From Periplaneta americana (taxonomy: Eukaryota > Arthropoda > Insecta > Blattodea > Blattidae), in contig NC_091119.1 of the NCBI RefSeq assembly GCF_040183065.1, positions 102,559,274 through 102,623,273 on the forward strand: a DNA stretch of 64,000 nucleotides. Direction: 5' to 3'. Within the stretch, counting starts at the first letter, position 1; each line of letters begins with the position of its first letter. Made by a program: the position numbers and the translations under genes. Below the pieces are notes generated by a model. That model had not been told where the DNA came from and made no database searches. It saw only the letters and a list, made by a program, of their open reading frames with translations. Positions 1-10,840 of the stretch are shown piece by piece.

Positions 1-1689
1 TAATCAACCTTCGTCTTTGTGAACATAGGCCAGCAGGCATTGATAATAATTGCTATCGATATGATGGCTAGATACGAGATCGCAAACGTGTTAAAATCTA
101 CTGGGGATATTTTATATTTTCACATTACATGTTATGAGTGTCAGCTGAGATAAGAATATTGTAATTGTCGTGACATATTGTTATTAGGTCTCTTGCGCAT
201 ATGGGTCATGACACTGAAATGTGACGTAACAATGGCAAGCTGTAGGAAGGGAACGTAATATATTACAATAAAGTTTATTAATATCTTTACATGGGAAGTG
301 CCTGACTGCGAAACTCGGCAACTTAGATTTGAATTCAGGGTTGTGCGATCGTTCTGGTCAGACAATGAATTCAAGAACTGCACAACCTATCTTAAAATAT
401 CTCAATCTATTTTAATATCTTCATTTTTTCAGCTAATTAGAACTTATAACCAATCAGTGACAGATGTCGCTGGATCAGTTAAATCAGATCTGCAGGACAC
501 AATTGTTAAGGGAAGGAGATGGTAAAGGTATAGAGAATTAAATAAATGTTTTAAAATACACTTAGATGTGACGTGAAAAATATATTAGATACATAAAATT
601 TACACTGTCACACGTTAAAAGTGTTAAAATTGTATTATATTAGATACAATTTAATAAGCATTTATGTCCTCCACAACTGCTGTGACGTCATTTTTAAAGC
701 TTTGCTGCACAGGGTTATTAAATTTAACTAAACCTTGATCACAATTTCCCGTAACTTTAATTTTTTTATTTATTCCATACAAAATTCTCTAACACAGTTT
801 AAACACAAAAATTGAACAGTATATCATCTGTATTTCTTCCTTACGAGTTTAAAAACAATGTACGTGCAATGAACTTCAACTCCCCTGTTCATGGCAAACC
901 AGATGAAGAAGTTGTTGAGAGCAACACAGCCTTATGTGCACTCCCTGCCGATTACACAGCGTTGCACGATCTCGTAATTAATTAATTTCAAAACGCACAT
1001 TTTGTTGAAAACTATTCAAAATACAGCAAAATGCTATTTGACTTTATTTGTTGCTCTTTACTAAAGGAATCATCCACCAGAATTAATGACATTGCTTACG
1101 GCTCACCCTGTACAAAATACTTTCGTTGAAGAGAAGACAAAAGTTCTCATAAAATAGGCTGACCAAATTCCATATAAGTACCGATTTAAAGATTAGTGAA
1201 AAAATGCTGTGAAATTGGATCAGAACTGTAAAAATTAGGTGAAATGCTCTCATAGTCGGCCTAACGTACTAGAGATTTAATTTAATTTTAATTGGTATTA
1301 CTTTTAACCGAATGAACAATTCGTCAACAGACTACCATTTTGTACGTAATATTTTCTGTAATGACTTCTATCTCTCGTTTACTAACCCGCAGTGAAAAAT
1401 AATCCCTATAATAAATTCTTCGAAGAACTTAGCAGTAATGCAAATTATAAAATATTCTGAACGTAAAGTTATAATCATAGCTGAAAAACAACAATAAATA
1501 CCTACCACTGAACTATCCAGTACATTCATAATTCTACTGAAATGCTAATACAACGCTTACAAATAACAAAACGAAATTCTGAAACAAGTGAATGCACTCA
1601 CCAAAGGTGCGAGTCTGGCATCACCTGAAACAGAAGAGCAGCGGTTGCAGTTACCAAGGCAATGTAAGAAATAGACAATACAATATATA
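1..1689. other. AT-rich stretch without recognised genes
   Basis: Only short ORFs (80 codons or fewer) with no recognisable motif are present. No terminal repeats, tRNA-like boxes or coding-like composition were seen. Probably old intergenic or intronic sequence. Confidence 0.5.
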
Positions 1690-1985
1690 GATTTTTTTAT
1701 CTAATGTCACCAGGTTGTCTTATGACATTTCTGGTCTTCTCTCGTGGCAGTGGCTTAAATGTAACCCACATCTGAGGTTGGGGCGCCCCGATGACATGAT
1801 GTGATGATCGTGATTATGTGGCGCCAAGAGGGGTCTTAAATCTAAACTTAACCTAAATTCCAGATAATAGAAGAACAAAGGAATAATTCCCTTTAAGGAA
1901 ACATTCCTCTGCTCTAACCGGGAATCGAACCCGGGAGCTCATGAACTACAGCTAGAAGCTCTGACCACTGGACCATGAGGCTGGG
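1690..1985 (-). repeat. tRNA-derived SINE (type E), minus strand
   Basis: Read on the minus strand, a tRNA-like head starts near 1980. It has an A-box-like GGTCCAGTGGTCAGAGC and a B box GGTTCGATTCC, followed by a body containing GGCGCCACATAATCACG and an A/T-rich end near 1690. The strong A and B boxes with a non-tRNA body are typical of Pol III SINEs. No clean target-site duplication was identified. Confidence 0.7.
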
Positions 1986-3060
1986 CTGTAGGAAATTTAA
2001 TGAATGTTGTAAATTTTAATATTTCAACAGATCTCGCAATTCAGGAAAGCGGAATTGGATTATGGATGAAAATTGTATTGTTTATTTTTTTATCAATATA
2101 ATATTCCGGTTTCCCTGTTTAAAATGGTATATCACATATGACTTTACTCAAATTTTACCCATTTTAATTTTTCGATTTTCTGAGTAGGGGTGTCCAAGTA
2201 TTAATTTTAACATTCATTCTTATAAAAAAATGCAAATTTTGGATGGATTTCTTTTTTTTTTTTTTCAATTAAATCTTTGACTTTTCCTCTTTAAAATGGT
2301 ATATCACATTTATACTAAAATTATATCAATGTTAACTTTTCGTTTTTCTCGTGAGAAGGCGTGGAATATGTATATATGTCTTATTTTAACGTTCTTTCAA
2401 TGTATCTTTCAAAATGGCCGAGATATAAAAATTTTAGTGAATTACTGCATCCTGGTATTTCTTTTTTTAATTTGGACCGCAAATAAGTTTTTTTAACCAA
2501 CCTCGAATTTGAATTTTTTGCAACAATGATATTTTATACTTACAATAAATGAAAAACATGCATCAATTAACAAAAGTTAAAAAAGAAAATACCAACCTCT
2601 TCACTTAAAGACAAAAGGAAAAAAGGAATGACGAAAGAAAGAAATTACTGAAAGATAGAAACGAACACGCATTTTGTGACAGGGTGTGGAGACGAGCCAG
2701 CGTCTGGCGACCAGCTGGTATGTCCACATCGATGAGCGACCTGCTTGTTGGCGTGCACTGGTTGAGCAGAGAAAGAAAATTCTATAGTTTAATAAAATAA
2801 TAAAATAACTCGTAATGAAATAAATGAATAACTGCTTTAGTAGGCCTGATTGTTATCATTATTACTTTAATGACGTCATAATTTTTATATTTTATTATAT
2901 AATCAACAAACAATTAGAATTTTGTTTTTATATCATAGATTATAATTTGTTATTAAAGTTTTTATTTTGTATAAATTAATCATTGTGGACTTTCTTTTTC
3001 TACTGTTCTTTATTATTATTCAATTTATTACTTAGCACATCGCCATCTATCATGAAAACA
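1986..3060. other. AT-rich spacer with a two-copy diverged repeat
   Basis: A motif TTTAAAATGGTATATCACAT occurs at about 2117 and again at about 2290, each followed by similar T-rich sequence, giving a diverged tandem pair with a period near 172 bp. No gene is visible in the remainder. Confidence 0.45.
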
Positions 3061-3067
3061 TCACATC

Positions 3068-3480
3068 AACAACAAACTTAAATTGGCCTACTCAAGACTC
3101 ACTAAATTATATCCGCTCCTCAACAAGAAATCATCTCTAAAGCTACAAAATTGCATGCTACTTTACACATCTCTATTATGACCTCTACTGCTTTATGCCT
3201 GTCCTGTCTGGGGAGGAGCTGCAATAAGTGAAATTAAACACATCCAGTCCTTTCAAAATAAAGTCCTACGAATTTCACTCAATTCTCCTTGGTTTGTCCG
3301 TACACAGAGAAACTGGTATTGACACAATCAATCAGTTTAGTATTCACAAGCTAAGAAGTTCTATAACAACCTAGAAAATGTTCCAGGCGCCATCCACTAC
3401 TCTCTCGGAAGGAAGTCCACATTTCCCACGAGAATCAATAGCCGACTTCCAATGGACCTCATATTATAATCAAAATTTAT
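3068..3480 (+). mobile_element. Jockey/CR1-like LINE ORF2 C-terminal fragment
   Basis: Translation gives a segment reading LNKKSSLKLQNCMLLYTSLL, then RPLLLYACPVWGGAA, then IQSFQNKVLRISLNSPWFV. This layout (a transcript-wide 'LLYxxPVWG' block followed by 'IQxxQNKxLR') is characteristic of the region after the reverse transcriptase in Jockey/CR1-type non-LTR retrotransposons. Only this piece is present and the frame breaks after the PWFV segment, so it is a dead 5'-truncated copy. The exact clade cannot be assigned from this fragment. Confidence 0.7.
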
Positions 3481-3730
3481 CATCACACCAACCTATGTAT
3501 ATAATTATTTATTAACAATTATTTTTGTTCATTGAGGAGCCCAGTCTAGGCTGCCCTCAATTCAGTGTCATGTATTGTATTTATATTTTATTTAGAAATG
3601 ATCTGAATAGCGCTAAAAGCGCTGATCGATCAATAAATTATTTTAAAAAAAATATTACTGTTTTGCTTCGTGTCTCTGTGCTGGACTTTTATTGGTCAAA
3701 TAATTAAATATGTAAATAAACTATTAAAAT

Positions 3731-3868
3731 TTCGGAATATGTATGATAAGACTTTCTTGTGTTAAATTTTAACGTACCTTGTTTACATGTTTCGACCTAT
3801 TTATGGGTCATCTTCAGAACTGGTCGTTAAAATTTAACACAGGAAAGTATTATCATACATATTCCGAA
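3731..3868. mobile_element. Foldback (long inverted-repeat) element
   Basis: Two 44-nt arms, 3731-3774 and 3825-3868, are reverse complements at 42 of 44 positions and flank a 50-nt loop. The loop contains ACATGTTTCGACC followed by GGGTCATCTTCAGAAC, which itself folds through GACC/GGTC. The structure fits a small foldback or MITE-like element, or the termini of a larger deleted element. No family is assigned. Confidence 0.65.
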
Positions 3869-4200
3869 GTGATACAGTGTTAAAAGTTGTGTAATCAAGA
3901 TGTATACTAAAATTTATTTAAAATCATCCGTCCTCAAGTGAGGTTGACCATTGAGATACGGAATTACAAATATGTAAAAATAAAGGGAAGTGAAACGAGT
4001 AAAATAATTATTCCATTTGTATATTAAAATAAAAATTTATGTGATGACATATAAATGATAGTGCAGAATTTGAAGACAGGCCTTCAGAATTTCCATCACA
4101 ATCTTCTGAACCTCATAAAAAGGAATTTTAAAGGATTTAAGGATATTACATATAAATTTTGGTAAACAACCCATCGGTCCAAATAGTAAGTCTGTAACAT
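3869..4200. other. Unassigned AT-rich sequence
   Basis: No ORF, terminal repeat or tRNA-like box could be supported here. Confidence 0.4.
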
Positions 4201-4294
4201 CCCAGTTATAAACAAACAGATGAGTAAATAAATAAATAAATAAACAAATAAATAAATACGTAAATAAATAAATAATTATATAACTAAATAAATA

Positions 4295-4357
<63 letters not shown>
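4201..4357. repeat. Compound microsatellite (AAAT)n then (ATT)n
   Basis: An imperfect AAAT-type tract at about 4208-4290 passes into an uninterrupted ATT tract at about 4291-4357. The minus-strand ORF across it encodes a poly-isoleucine run and is only the translated repeat. Confidence 0.9.
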
Positions 4358-5251
4358 GACATGTGTAATTTTCATTTTCTTTCCATTCACGTTCTGTTTG
4401 TCTTCTTACCCAGACTCAAACCCATCATAGATTAACACAAAGCTTTACTTACATACCAGTAAACTGTCAGTAACAGTTGACAGTCATTTTACTGGTTATG
4501 ATTACTTTTCTGTATTTTGAGACATTCTTGGCACATAAATCGTAATTTTTACACTACGAAATCCGCAGGTTTATAACATCTGCAGAATGAAAAAAGATTC
4601 CTCAATGTCTGGAAAGTTCCTTGCAATGAAATTCCTATTGTAGGAACAGTACATAAATCAGCATTGTTAAAAATGTTTCGTAGTAAGTACGTATGAAAGT
4701 AACCTATTGTTGTAGCTTCAGAAATATGAGAAAACCACGATAACATGAATTTAACAATTGAAGACCTAGCAACAATATAAGTAGATATTGTTTGCAAGAT
4801 TGAAGATTTATGACGTTGCCATGGACACCAAGTCTCACCATTGAATTAATCGAATTCGCAGCCATGCATGGTGGCATTTTAATGCAGATGGACGCACACA
4901 TTTTGAATTTCTAATATAGAAAAGTTTTTAAACTCTGATATCTTTCATCGGAATACGAAAGCTGACATTACTCATGAAAGAGTTACAAGTTCACCTTTAA
5001 GGACCTTACGTAAGAACAGAAATTTAAGTTCATGTCGTCTAGCATATAAGCTTCGACAATGAATCACATTTTAGCTCATAGCTACTGTATATACTCGGAG
5101 TTATCAGGCACAAATCTACAGATGCACATTCAAGTTTCGATGGCTTTAATAGACTGTATAATATAGTATTAAAAGTGAAACAGGCGTAGAAACAAAATAA
5201 GTTTTGACCATATTATTCCTAACTTTCTTATTGCACGACTAATTTATATAC
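4358..5251. other. No recognised feature
   Basis: Short minus-strand ORFs of 82 and 65 codons lie here, but neither shows a recognisable domain or a supporting start context. Confidence 0.4.
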
Positions 5252-5253
5252 TA

Positions 5254-5485
5254 CAGAGTGTAACAAAAGTTTCTGTAACAGTATGTTAAAATTATTCTCT
5301 TGTTCATTTCCATTTTCTCAGGAACCGTGACCAAATTTTATGGTGTAGGAGTTGGTACTACTTGATTGTGGTGTGATGCAATCCTTTATTTTTATTTTGG
5401 CTGAAAATATCATATTTACCATCAAATATTTGAAAAAAAAAAAAAACTGAAATTTCACTGTACCAGAAACTTTTGTTACTCTCTG
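5254..5485. mobile_element. MITE with TA target duplication (Tc1/mariner-like)
   Basis: The ends read CAGAGTGTAACAAAAGTTTC and, inverted, CAGAGAGTAACAAAAGTTTC, with similarity continuing for about 29 nt. TA dinucleotides flank both ends (5252-5253 and 5486-5487). Inside there is an A-run but no coding capacity. A ~230-bp non-coding unit with TIRs and TA flanks is the usual form of a Tc1/mariner-derived MITE. Confidence 0.75.
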
Positions 5486-5679
5486 TATATTATGTAACCA
5501 GTGTGACTGTCCATGAGTATTCTTTACGTACTTTACGCAATCCGTTCTGTTTATTAGAACATTATTCAGACAATAATAAAATTTTGGTGAAGAAGTTTTT
5601 TCGAAAAGTTAATTAGGCCTACAATAGTTTTGGGGACGTTAATTTTCATACCAGTATCTTCCGGCCATTTTGCGATTGT

Positions 5680-5683
<4 letters not shown>

Positions 5684-5732
<49 letters not shown>
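5684..5732. repeat. (AAT)n microsatellite
   Basis: An uninterrupted AAT tract. The ORF through it encodes poly-isoleucine and is not a gene. Confidence 0.9.
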
Positions 5733-5735
<3 letters not shown>

Positions 5736-5854
5736 AATTGCTCGATGTCGGTTTCTTTTCTTGCACAAGTTAAAGGACTATCATTGGTAATGTCCAATTA
5801 AAATATGAAATGAAATGTTATAAAATGAAATGAAATAAATAGGTACGTGGCGTC

Positions 5855-6090
5855 ACAGCAGATGGAAGGCCAAGATCCAACAACGTACTGCTGACCTCTA
5901 GTTCAAGTGCCTCAGTAGGACTGAACGATTGTTCAGCAGTTACACTTGGGTTACGAAACCGGAATTCGCTACTCATTGTAGCTCCCCATATTCATCACGG
6001 TGTTAAGTGGGCACCGATCCATTACATCGTTACGTCATTCGGCATTTCTAGTCGAAGGCATGGCGCCTTAGATCACGCGGGTACGAGGAG
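5855..6090 (-). repeat. Degraded SINE (type D), partial
   Basis: Shares with the copy at 10505-10840 the stretch reading TTCGCTAC followed by CGTAGCTCCCCA-like sequence and a GTGGGCACC motif, in the same minus orientation. The tRNA-like head is not recognisable, so this is a partial, older copy. Confidence 0.5.
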
Positions 6091-6142
6091 CGATAAATGA
6101 AAGAAAAACAAGCAGAAACAACAATCTCATTAAGAACTTACC

Positions 6143-6368
6143 TTTTGTGCAGCTTCGGATCCAACGCTGCTTCTTTGGCCACCACTGAACGCACAACACG
6201 CGTCCGTCCTTGTACGACAATTGAATACTTACTATAAGCGCTTTCATGTTTATGCACCGCGAGTGTTAAATCCTTGATACTGTTAAGCGATATAAAATCC
6301 AGACCAAAATTAAATAAGAAATATTGGTCAAGGTAGAGTATCCAACGGCCACTGAACGAATACTGCAT
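6143..6368 (-). CDS. Candidate first coding exon (hypothetical)
   Basis: On the minus strand an ATG at 6368 opens a 76-codon frame that runs into a consensus 5' splice site: the exon would end ...CACAAAAG followed by GTAAGT. The translated C-terminal half (TRVVRSVVAKEAALDPKLHK) is mixed and charged and looks more protein-like than the surrounding AT-rich frames, while the N-terminal half is hydrophobic and aromatic. I do not recognise a family. No downstream acceptor or second exon was identified. It may be a real 5' exon or a chance ORF ending at a chance donor. Confidence 0.22.
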
Positions 6369-6543
6369 ACGTTTATCACTGCCAATATAGCGCTATAAAC
6401 CAATTTTCAATACTTTTATCACAACCAGAAGACTGAGGACGAGAAGGAAAACTCAAATAAAACCACTTCAAGTCGGGCTGATCACCCACTCGAAGGTTAG
6501 AGCGATTCAAAGAAACAATAATAGCCTCGGATCGGACAGACTA

Positions 6544-6587
<44 letters not shown>

Positions 6588-7624
6588 ACTTGCTCGATGT
6601 CAGTTTCTTTTCTTGCACAAGCCTAGGTTTTAATACACTAACATTATCTATTTGTAATATAATATTTCAGTTTCATAAACCTAAATTTCAAACGCGTGTC
6701 CCTAAAATAGAACGAAACACAGATTCACACGACACTGGACAACATGATGTCGTACCACTTTCGATATGTTGTCAAATACATTTAATTTAAATTCAGAGAA
6801 TTAAAACTCCCGTACAAAATTAACAATTTTATCGAACTGAAGCTATTCGTATCCACAGTACGCGTGAAATATTTTCTGTTTCCACACAATATGGCGCACA
6901 TTCAAACCGGATTAAAATGTCTTCCGAACACGAGATAAGCGACGACTGCTTAGCACACAAAAAATGAACGCTACTGACGCTATTAGTTGTTCACTTGTTT
7001 ATGTTATGTTATTGTAAACTGTGACGTATTTTAGTAGCTGTGAAGCGTTCTGTTTCTTTTTAAAGCAGTAATGAAATATTTTTAATCAATTAACATTATA
7101 TTGGAGCAACAGTAATAACACGTATTTATATATAGGCTACATACGAGGAACTAAATCTGTATTTCGTCTTATGATATTCAACTGTTCTATCATCGGGCTT
7201 CTTGGGGGGGGGGGAAAGGAAGTCCATACGCAAAAATATATTCGAGAATCATAACATGGCGGATGAAAGCTAATTTCTTATCTTAACTTTATCAGATATT
7301 GATTGAAATTTAGATTCTTCAGATTCGTGTTTTATATTTTTCGGTGTTACAAATTATTTTGCAGGTGAATCTGTTTTTACAGCTGTGCAAAAATTATATA
7401 ACAAATATTTGTTGTGTAAACAGTGTTGTGTTTAAAGGACAAAATAAGGTCATACCAAGAAGGAAGACATCTTTGGGACTGAGCGTTCACCAATATGGAG
7501 TTATGGTAAGTGTATTTATTAAAATTAATTTCCAGTGTTTTAAACTTACCTTTTCTTTGAAAAATTTCAGGGTTTCTTCGAAGGATCCATTCAAGCGTTC
7601 ACCGCTGTAAGTTACCTGGTTGTT
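6369..7624. other. No recognised gene; (AAT)n at 6544-6585
   Basis: Contains a short AAT microsatellite near 6544-6585, followed by 13 bases (CTTGCTCGATGTC) that also follow the AAT tract at 5684-5732. That suggests an old duplicated repeat. A G9 run lies near 7205. Small ORFs here have no recognisable domain. Confidence 0.45.
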
Positions 7625-7860
7625 GCATTGTATTCCATAGATCTTACATTGGCAATGAAGCTTTAAGATGTGGAACAAGTCAACATTTTATAAGATTACA
7701 AATTACAATTTTACAATTTTTTTAATTTTTTTTAGCGAGATGTGATATGAGGTGAGATCGAAAATTCTCTAAAATATTACCTGACATTTGCCTTATGGTT
7801 GGGGAAAATCTCGGAAAAACCCAACCTGGTAATGAGACCAAACGGGGGATCAATCAGATA
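7625..7860 (-). repeat. SINE (type B) body, minus strand, headless
   Basis: Read on the minus strand, it has the body motifs CCCAACC...GAGATTTTCCCCAACC and AGGCAAATGTCAGG, then a T/A-rich linker, then a 3' segment containing GTTCCACATCTTAAAGC and ATGTAAGATCTATGGAAT. The same order occurs in the plus copy at 8887-9387. The tRNA-like head is missing or degraded. Confidence 0.65.
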
Positions 7861-8339
7861 TACTAAGGCCGTGTCTCAAAGCTACATTTTCAGCTGAAGT
7901 GAACTAGATTGTTGACTAAATAGCCGGATGTGACGTCAGAAAGTTATGATCCAAAGCTACATAGTGCATAGCAATCAAGTCCGTAGTAGCTAGTCAATGA
8001 AAATGCTTGCTTGATTGATGACTTGTTCACTAAATAAACATGGATACCTCATCAGCAATTGGGGTTATGATATCTGAAAAATGCGTTGGAAGTGAAATAA
8101 TGTAAATATAATATAGAATAACACGTTAACTTTGAACACTGGCATTGTTAGTACCTTCTGTACAATGTTTTAAACATTACTGTAATATTATCACAGTCTA
8201 CTATATACAGTCACGAAGCTTGAGTTTTGAGGGTGCTAGAAACAATAGACTGTGACGGTACTATTTTGCATTGCCTGTAATGAGGCGATATGAGCGATCC
8301 TAGTGGTGAGCAACTATCTAATGTTTGCATATTTACTAC

Positions 8340-8880
8340 GTATTCATATGAATTGTATAGCTTAACGAAAATAAGTTTGTAAATTGAACTAATTTGATTG
8401 TATATGTTTGTATAGTTTGGCTGATGAATTGTATATGTTCTTAAATGATTACTAGTCAGTGTAGCTCTACTGATGAATTGTATACAGACCTACTGTAAAT
8501 TGAATGGTAATATGTATAGCTCAACTGATGAATTGTTTATGATTATAAATTGAATTAATCTACTTGATATTAATTGCACAAATTTGTATAGCTTAATGAA
8601 AGTATGCTACTTTGTATTGTATATATTTGTATAGATTTGGCCGATGAATTGTATATGCTTTAAATTGAATAGTAATCTATATAGCTCTACTGATAAATTG
8701 TTTGTTTGTAATTTGAAGTAGTTTGCATGATATGTATTATCAATTTCTGTATATCACAACTGGTTGAATTGTTTATGCCTTAAATTTAATTAAATTGTTT
8801 TGTATTATAATATAGCTCAACTTATGAATGATCGTTTGCGTTTGTAAATTTAATAATCTGATTGGCTATGTATTGTATAC
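8340..8880. repeat. Degenerate minisatellite
   Basis: At least six diverged copies of a unit containing TATAGCTCAACTGATGAATT followed by GTATATG...TTAAATTGAAT recur with irregular spacing of roughly 60-130 bp. Each copy is strongly mutated, so this is an old array. Confidence 0.6.
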
Positions 8881-8886
8881 TTTTAG

Positions 8887-9387
8887 TAGAGCCATCGATG
8901 TTGGTCAGTCGACAGACTCGCTAGGCTGCTGATCCGGAGCTGCGTTCGGGCTTGGGTTGGACCCCCCTTTGGACTTTGGTTTCTTCGGAGGTTTTCCCCA
9001 GCCGTGGGACTGAAGCCGGATGGTCTATGGCGAGTCCTTGACATCAACCCCTTTGATTTGATTACCCCCTTTGATTTGATTACCTGGTTGGGTTTTTCCG
9101 AGGTTTCCCCCACCGAAAAGACAAATGCCGGGTAATATTTTGGCGAATCCTCGGACCTCATCTCATCTCACTACATCTCGCCAAAATGTAAAAAAAAATG
9201 TAAAAAAATGTAAAAAAATTGTACAAAATTGTAAAAATTGTAGAAAATTACTAAATTGTAAAACTATAAAAATTTGTAAAAATTGTAATTGTAATATTGT
9301 AAAATGTTGACATGTTCCACATCTTAAAGCTTCATTGCTCATGTAAGATCTATGGAATAAAATAAATGAATGAATGAATGAATGAAT
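8887..9387 (+). repeat. tRNA-derived SINE (type B), plus strand
   Basis: A tRNA-like head (GTTGGTCAGTCGACAGACTC, degraded B box near 8955) is followed by the body ACCTGGTTGGGTTTTTCCG and ACATCTCGCC. Next comes a (TGTAAAA)n-like linker at 9186-9300, then a 3' segment with GTTCCACATCTTAAAGC and ATGTAAGATCTATGGAAT, then an (AATG)n tail. A short internal direct duplication (TTTGATTTGATTACC) is present near 9048-9085. Confidence 0.7.
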
Positions 9388-9654
9388 TGAGCTTCGCGAC
9401 TGTATATACTAGACTGTGATATTATATTAAGCCCTTATCTTTTCCATATAACTCGTAATGAAATTGCATTAGGACACTGCCTTCTTAATTTAGTGCTGCA
9501 CTGTGATGTCATGGTTTCTAGAAAAATAGTCAATGAAGAAGGCCATGTTTCAAGCATACATGTCCAAAGCTCCCTAGTGTGTAGTTTACAAGTCACCTAG
9601 TTGCTAGCCACTAGTGTGTAGTATGGACTTGAGCTTTGAGACACAGCCTTAATG

Positions 9655-9775
9655 CTGGTAACTATCGGCAGTGGACCCCGGATTCATTTCGCCGGCATCA
9701 TCGCCTTCATTTCATTCAGACTCTAGATAACCATCGCAGTTGATAAAGTGTCATAAAATAAATAAATGAAAACCA
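9655..9775 (+). repeat. SINE (type A) 3' part
   Basis: Contains GTGGACCCCGGATTCATTTC, then CATCGCCTTCATTTCATTCA, and ends GTGTCATAAAATAAATAAAT. This matches the body and tail of the type A copy at 57048-57310. The tRNA-like head is absent. Confidence 0.7.
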
Positions 9776-9849
9776 TTTCAATCGCATTTCTCTTGCGTTA
9801 ATCGCTTTAATAGTGTTATAAAACAAGTTTAGAATGCTACACTACTTTT

Positions 9850-10086
9850 ATTGCGTTATTTTACGACGCTGTATCAACATCTCACGTTATTTAGCGTCTG
9901 AATGAGATGAAGGTGATAATGCCGGTGAAATGAGTCCGGGGTCCAGCAGCGACCATTTGCTCATATGCAGTTGAGGAAAAATCCCGGACAAAACCTCAAC
10001 CAGATAATTTGCCCCGACCGGGATTAGAATCCGGGCCACCTGGTTTCGCGGTCAGACGCGCTAACCGTTACTCCACTGGCGTGGAC
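9850..10086 (-). repeat. tRNA-derived SINE (type A), minus strand
   Basis: On the minus strand it runs from GTCCACGCCAGTGGAGTAAC through the A-box-like GTTAGCGCGTCTGACC and a B-box-like GGATTCTAATCCCGG to a body ending in GACGCTAAATAACGTGAGAT and TACAGCGTCGTAAAATAACG. Near full length. Imperfect GCTAC/TACT strings flank it but no exact target duplication is claimed. Confidence 0.8.
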
Positions 10087-10504
10087 GCTATACTATGAGT
10101 CAATGTATAGAAACAAGCGAACTGCAAAAGACCACAGAAAAAATTAGGACATGTCGACGGTCCTTAGGAAGAACATTGTAACCGACATTTTGAAGAATTT
10201 GAGTTTTAATCGTAGAGCTGAAGGTTTCATAACAGACCATCTGTGGAATAAACATGAATAAGATCGGCTGGATATTTGGGCAGTAATCGCGCAATATTGA
10301 AATATTGTAACCAACATTCATACATTTTATACGTAGAATAGTATTGTATCTACTTAAGAATTGTCGACTGCCTCCTTTCGCAATAATGTCCCGTTAAAAC
10401 TATTGTAAGCGACACAGTTACCATTGTCTTCTCTGAATGAATAATTGAATCAGTGTATGTAATTTAAAAGTATTGTATCTGCATTTTGCAACAACATGCA
10501 GATC
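10087..10504. other. No recognised feature
   Basis: A 73-codon minus-strand ORF is present without recognisable motifs. No repeats were identified. Confidence 0.4.
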
Positions 10505-10840
10505 TATAATAATCCGAGGCACGACAGCCCATGAAGGACCATGACCAACGAGACCAGCCGACTGCTGGCCTCACGTCCACATGCCGAAGGAGATTTGGAC
10601 GATCATCCAACCGGAATGCAGGTACCGTGTGGTTAACACGATGATCCCCCAGCCGTTATATCTGGCTTTCATAACCAGAGTTCGCTACCTATCGTAGCTC
10701 CCCAAGTGCATCACGATGCTGGGTGGGCACCAGTTCTATACACTGGCCGAAATTTCATGAGAAAATTTCTTCCCCCATGGGGATTCGAACCAGCGCGCAT
10801 TCCGTAACGTGAGTCCTAGGCAGGATGTTTGCGAAGGAGG
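10505..10840 (-). repeat. tRNA-derived SINE (type D), minus strand; site of the LINE-associated duplication
   Basis: On the minus strand the order is CCTGCCTAGGACTCACGTTA, B box GGTTCGAATCCCC, a body with TTTCTCATGAAATTTCGGCC and GGTGCCCACCCAGCATCGTG, and an end with GGCTGTCGTGCCTCGGATTA. The head-proximal part (10805 onward) is included in the 1,671-bp duplicated block. The left boundary of that duplication therefore lies inside this SINE's tRNA-like region, just upstream (on this strand) of the B box. Confidence 0.7.

Larger units (their letters stand above)
8192..9418. mobile_element. hAT-like MITE relative with nested SINE
   Basis: The left end begins CACAGTCTACTATATACAG and the right end, inverted, begins CACAGTCTAGTATATACAG, followed by TCACGAAGCTTGAG and TCGCGAAGCTCAA. 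Internal sequence near 8270-8330 matches, inverted, the 178-bp copy at 22204-22381. An ATATTAT string abuts both ends. The central part is expanded by a degenerate minisatellite and a SINE. Confidence 0.65.
7865..9651. mobile_element. Long inverted-terminus DNA element, host of nested insertions
   Basis: The left end AAGGCCGTGTCTCAAAGCT (7865-7883) is matched by an inverted right end AGCTTTGAGACACAGCCTT (9632-9650) with one mismatch. Weaker inverted similarity continues inwards on both sides (TCAAGTCC, TAGTGG/CACTAG, GACTTGT). No transposase ORF remains, so it is non-autonomous. The target duplication is unresolved, possibly TA. A second TIR element (8192-9418) sits inside it, and a SINE sits inside that one. 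Confidence 0.6.

Noticed and set aside
4037-4390. Poly-Ile ORF of 117 codons
   Set aside because: It is the translated AAAT/ATT microsatellite.
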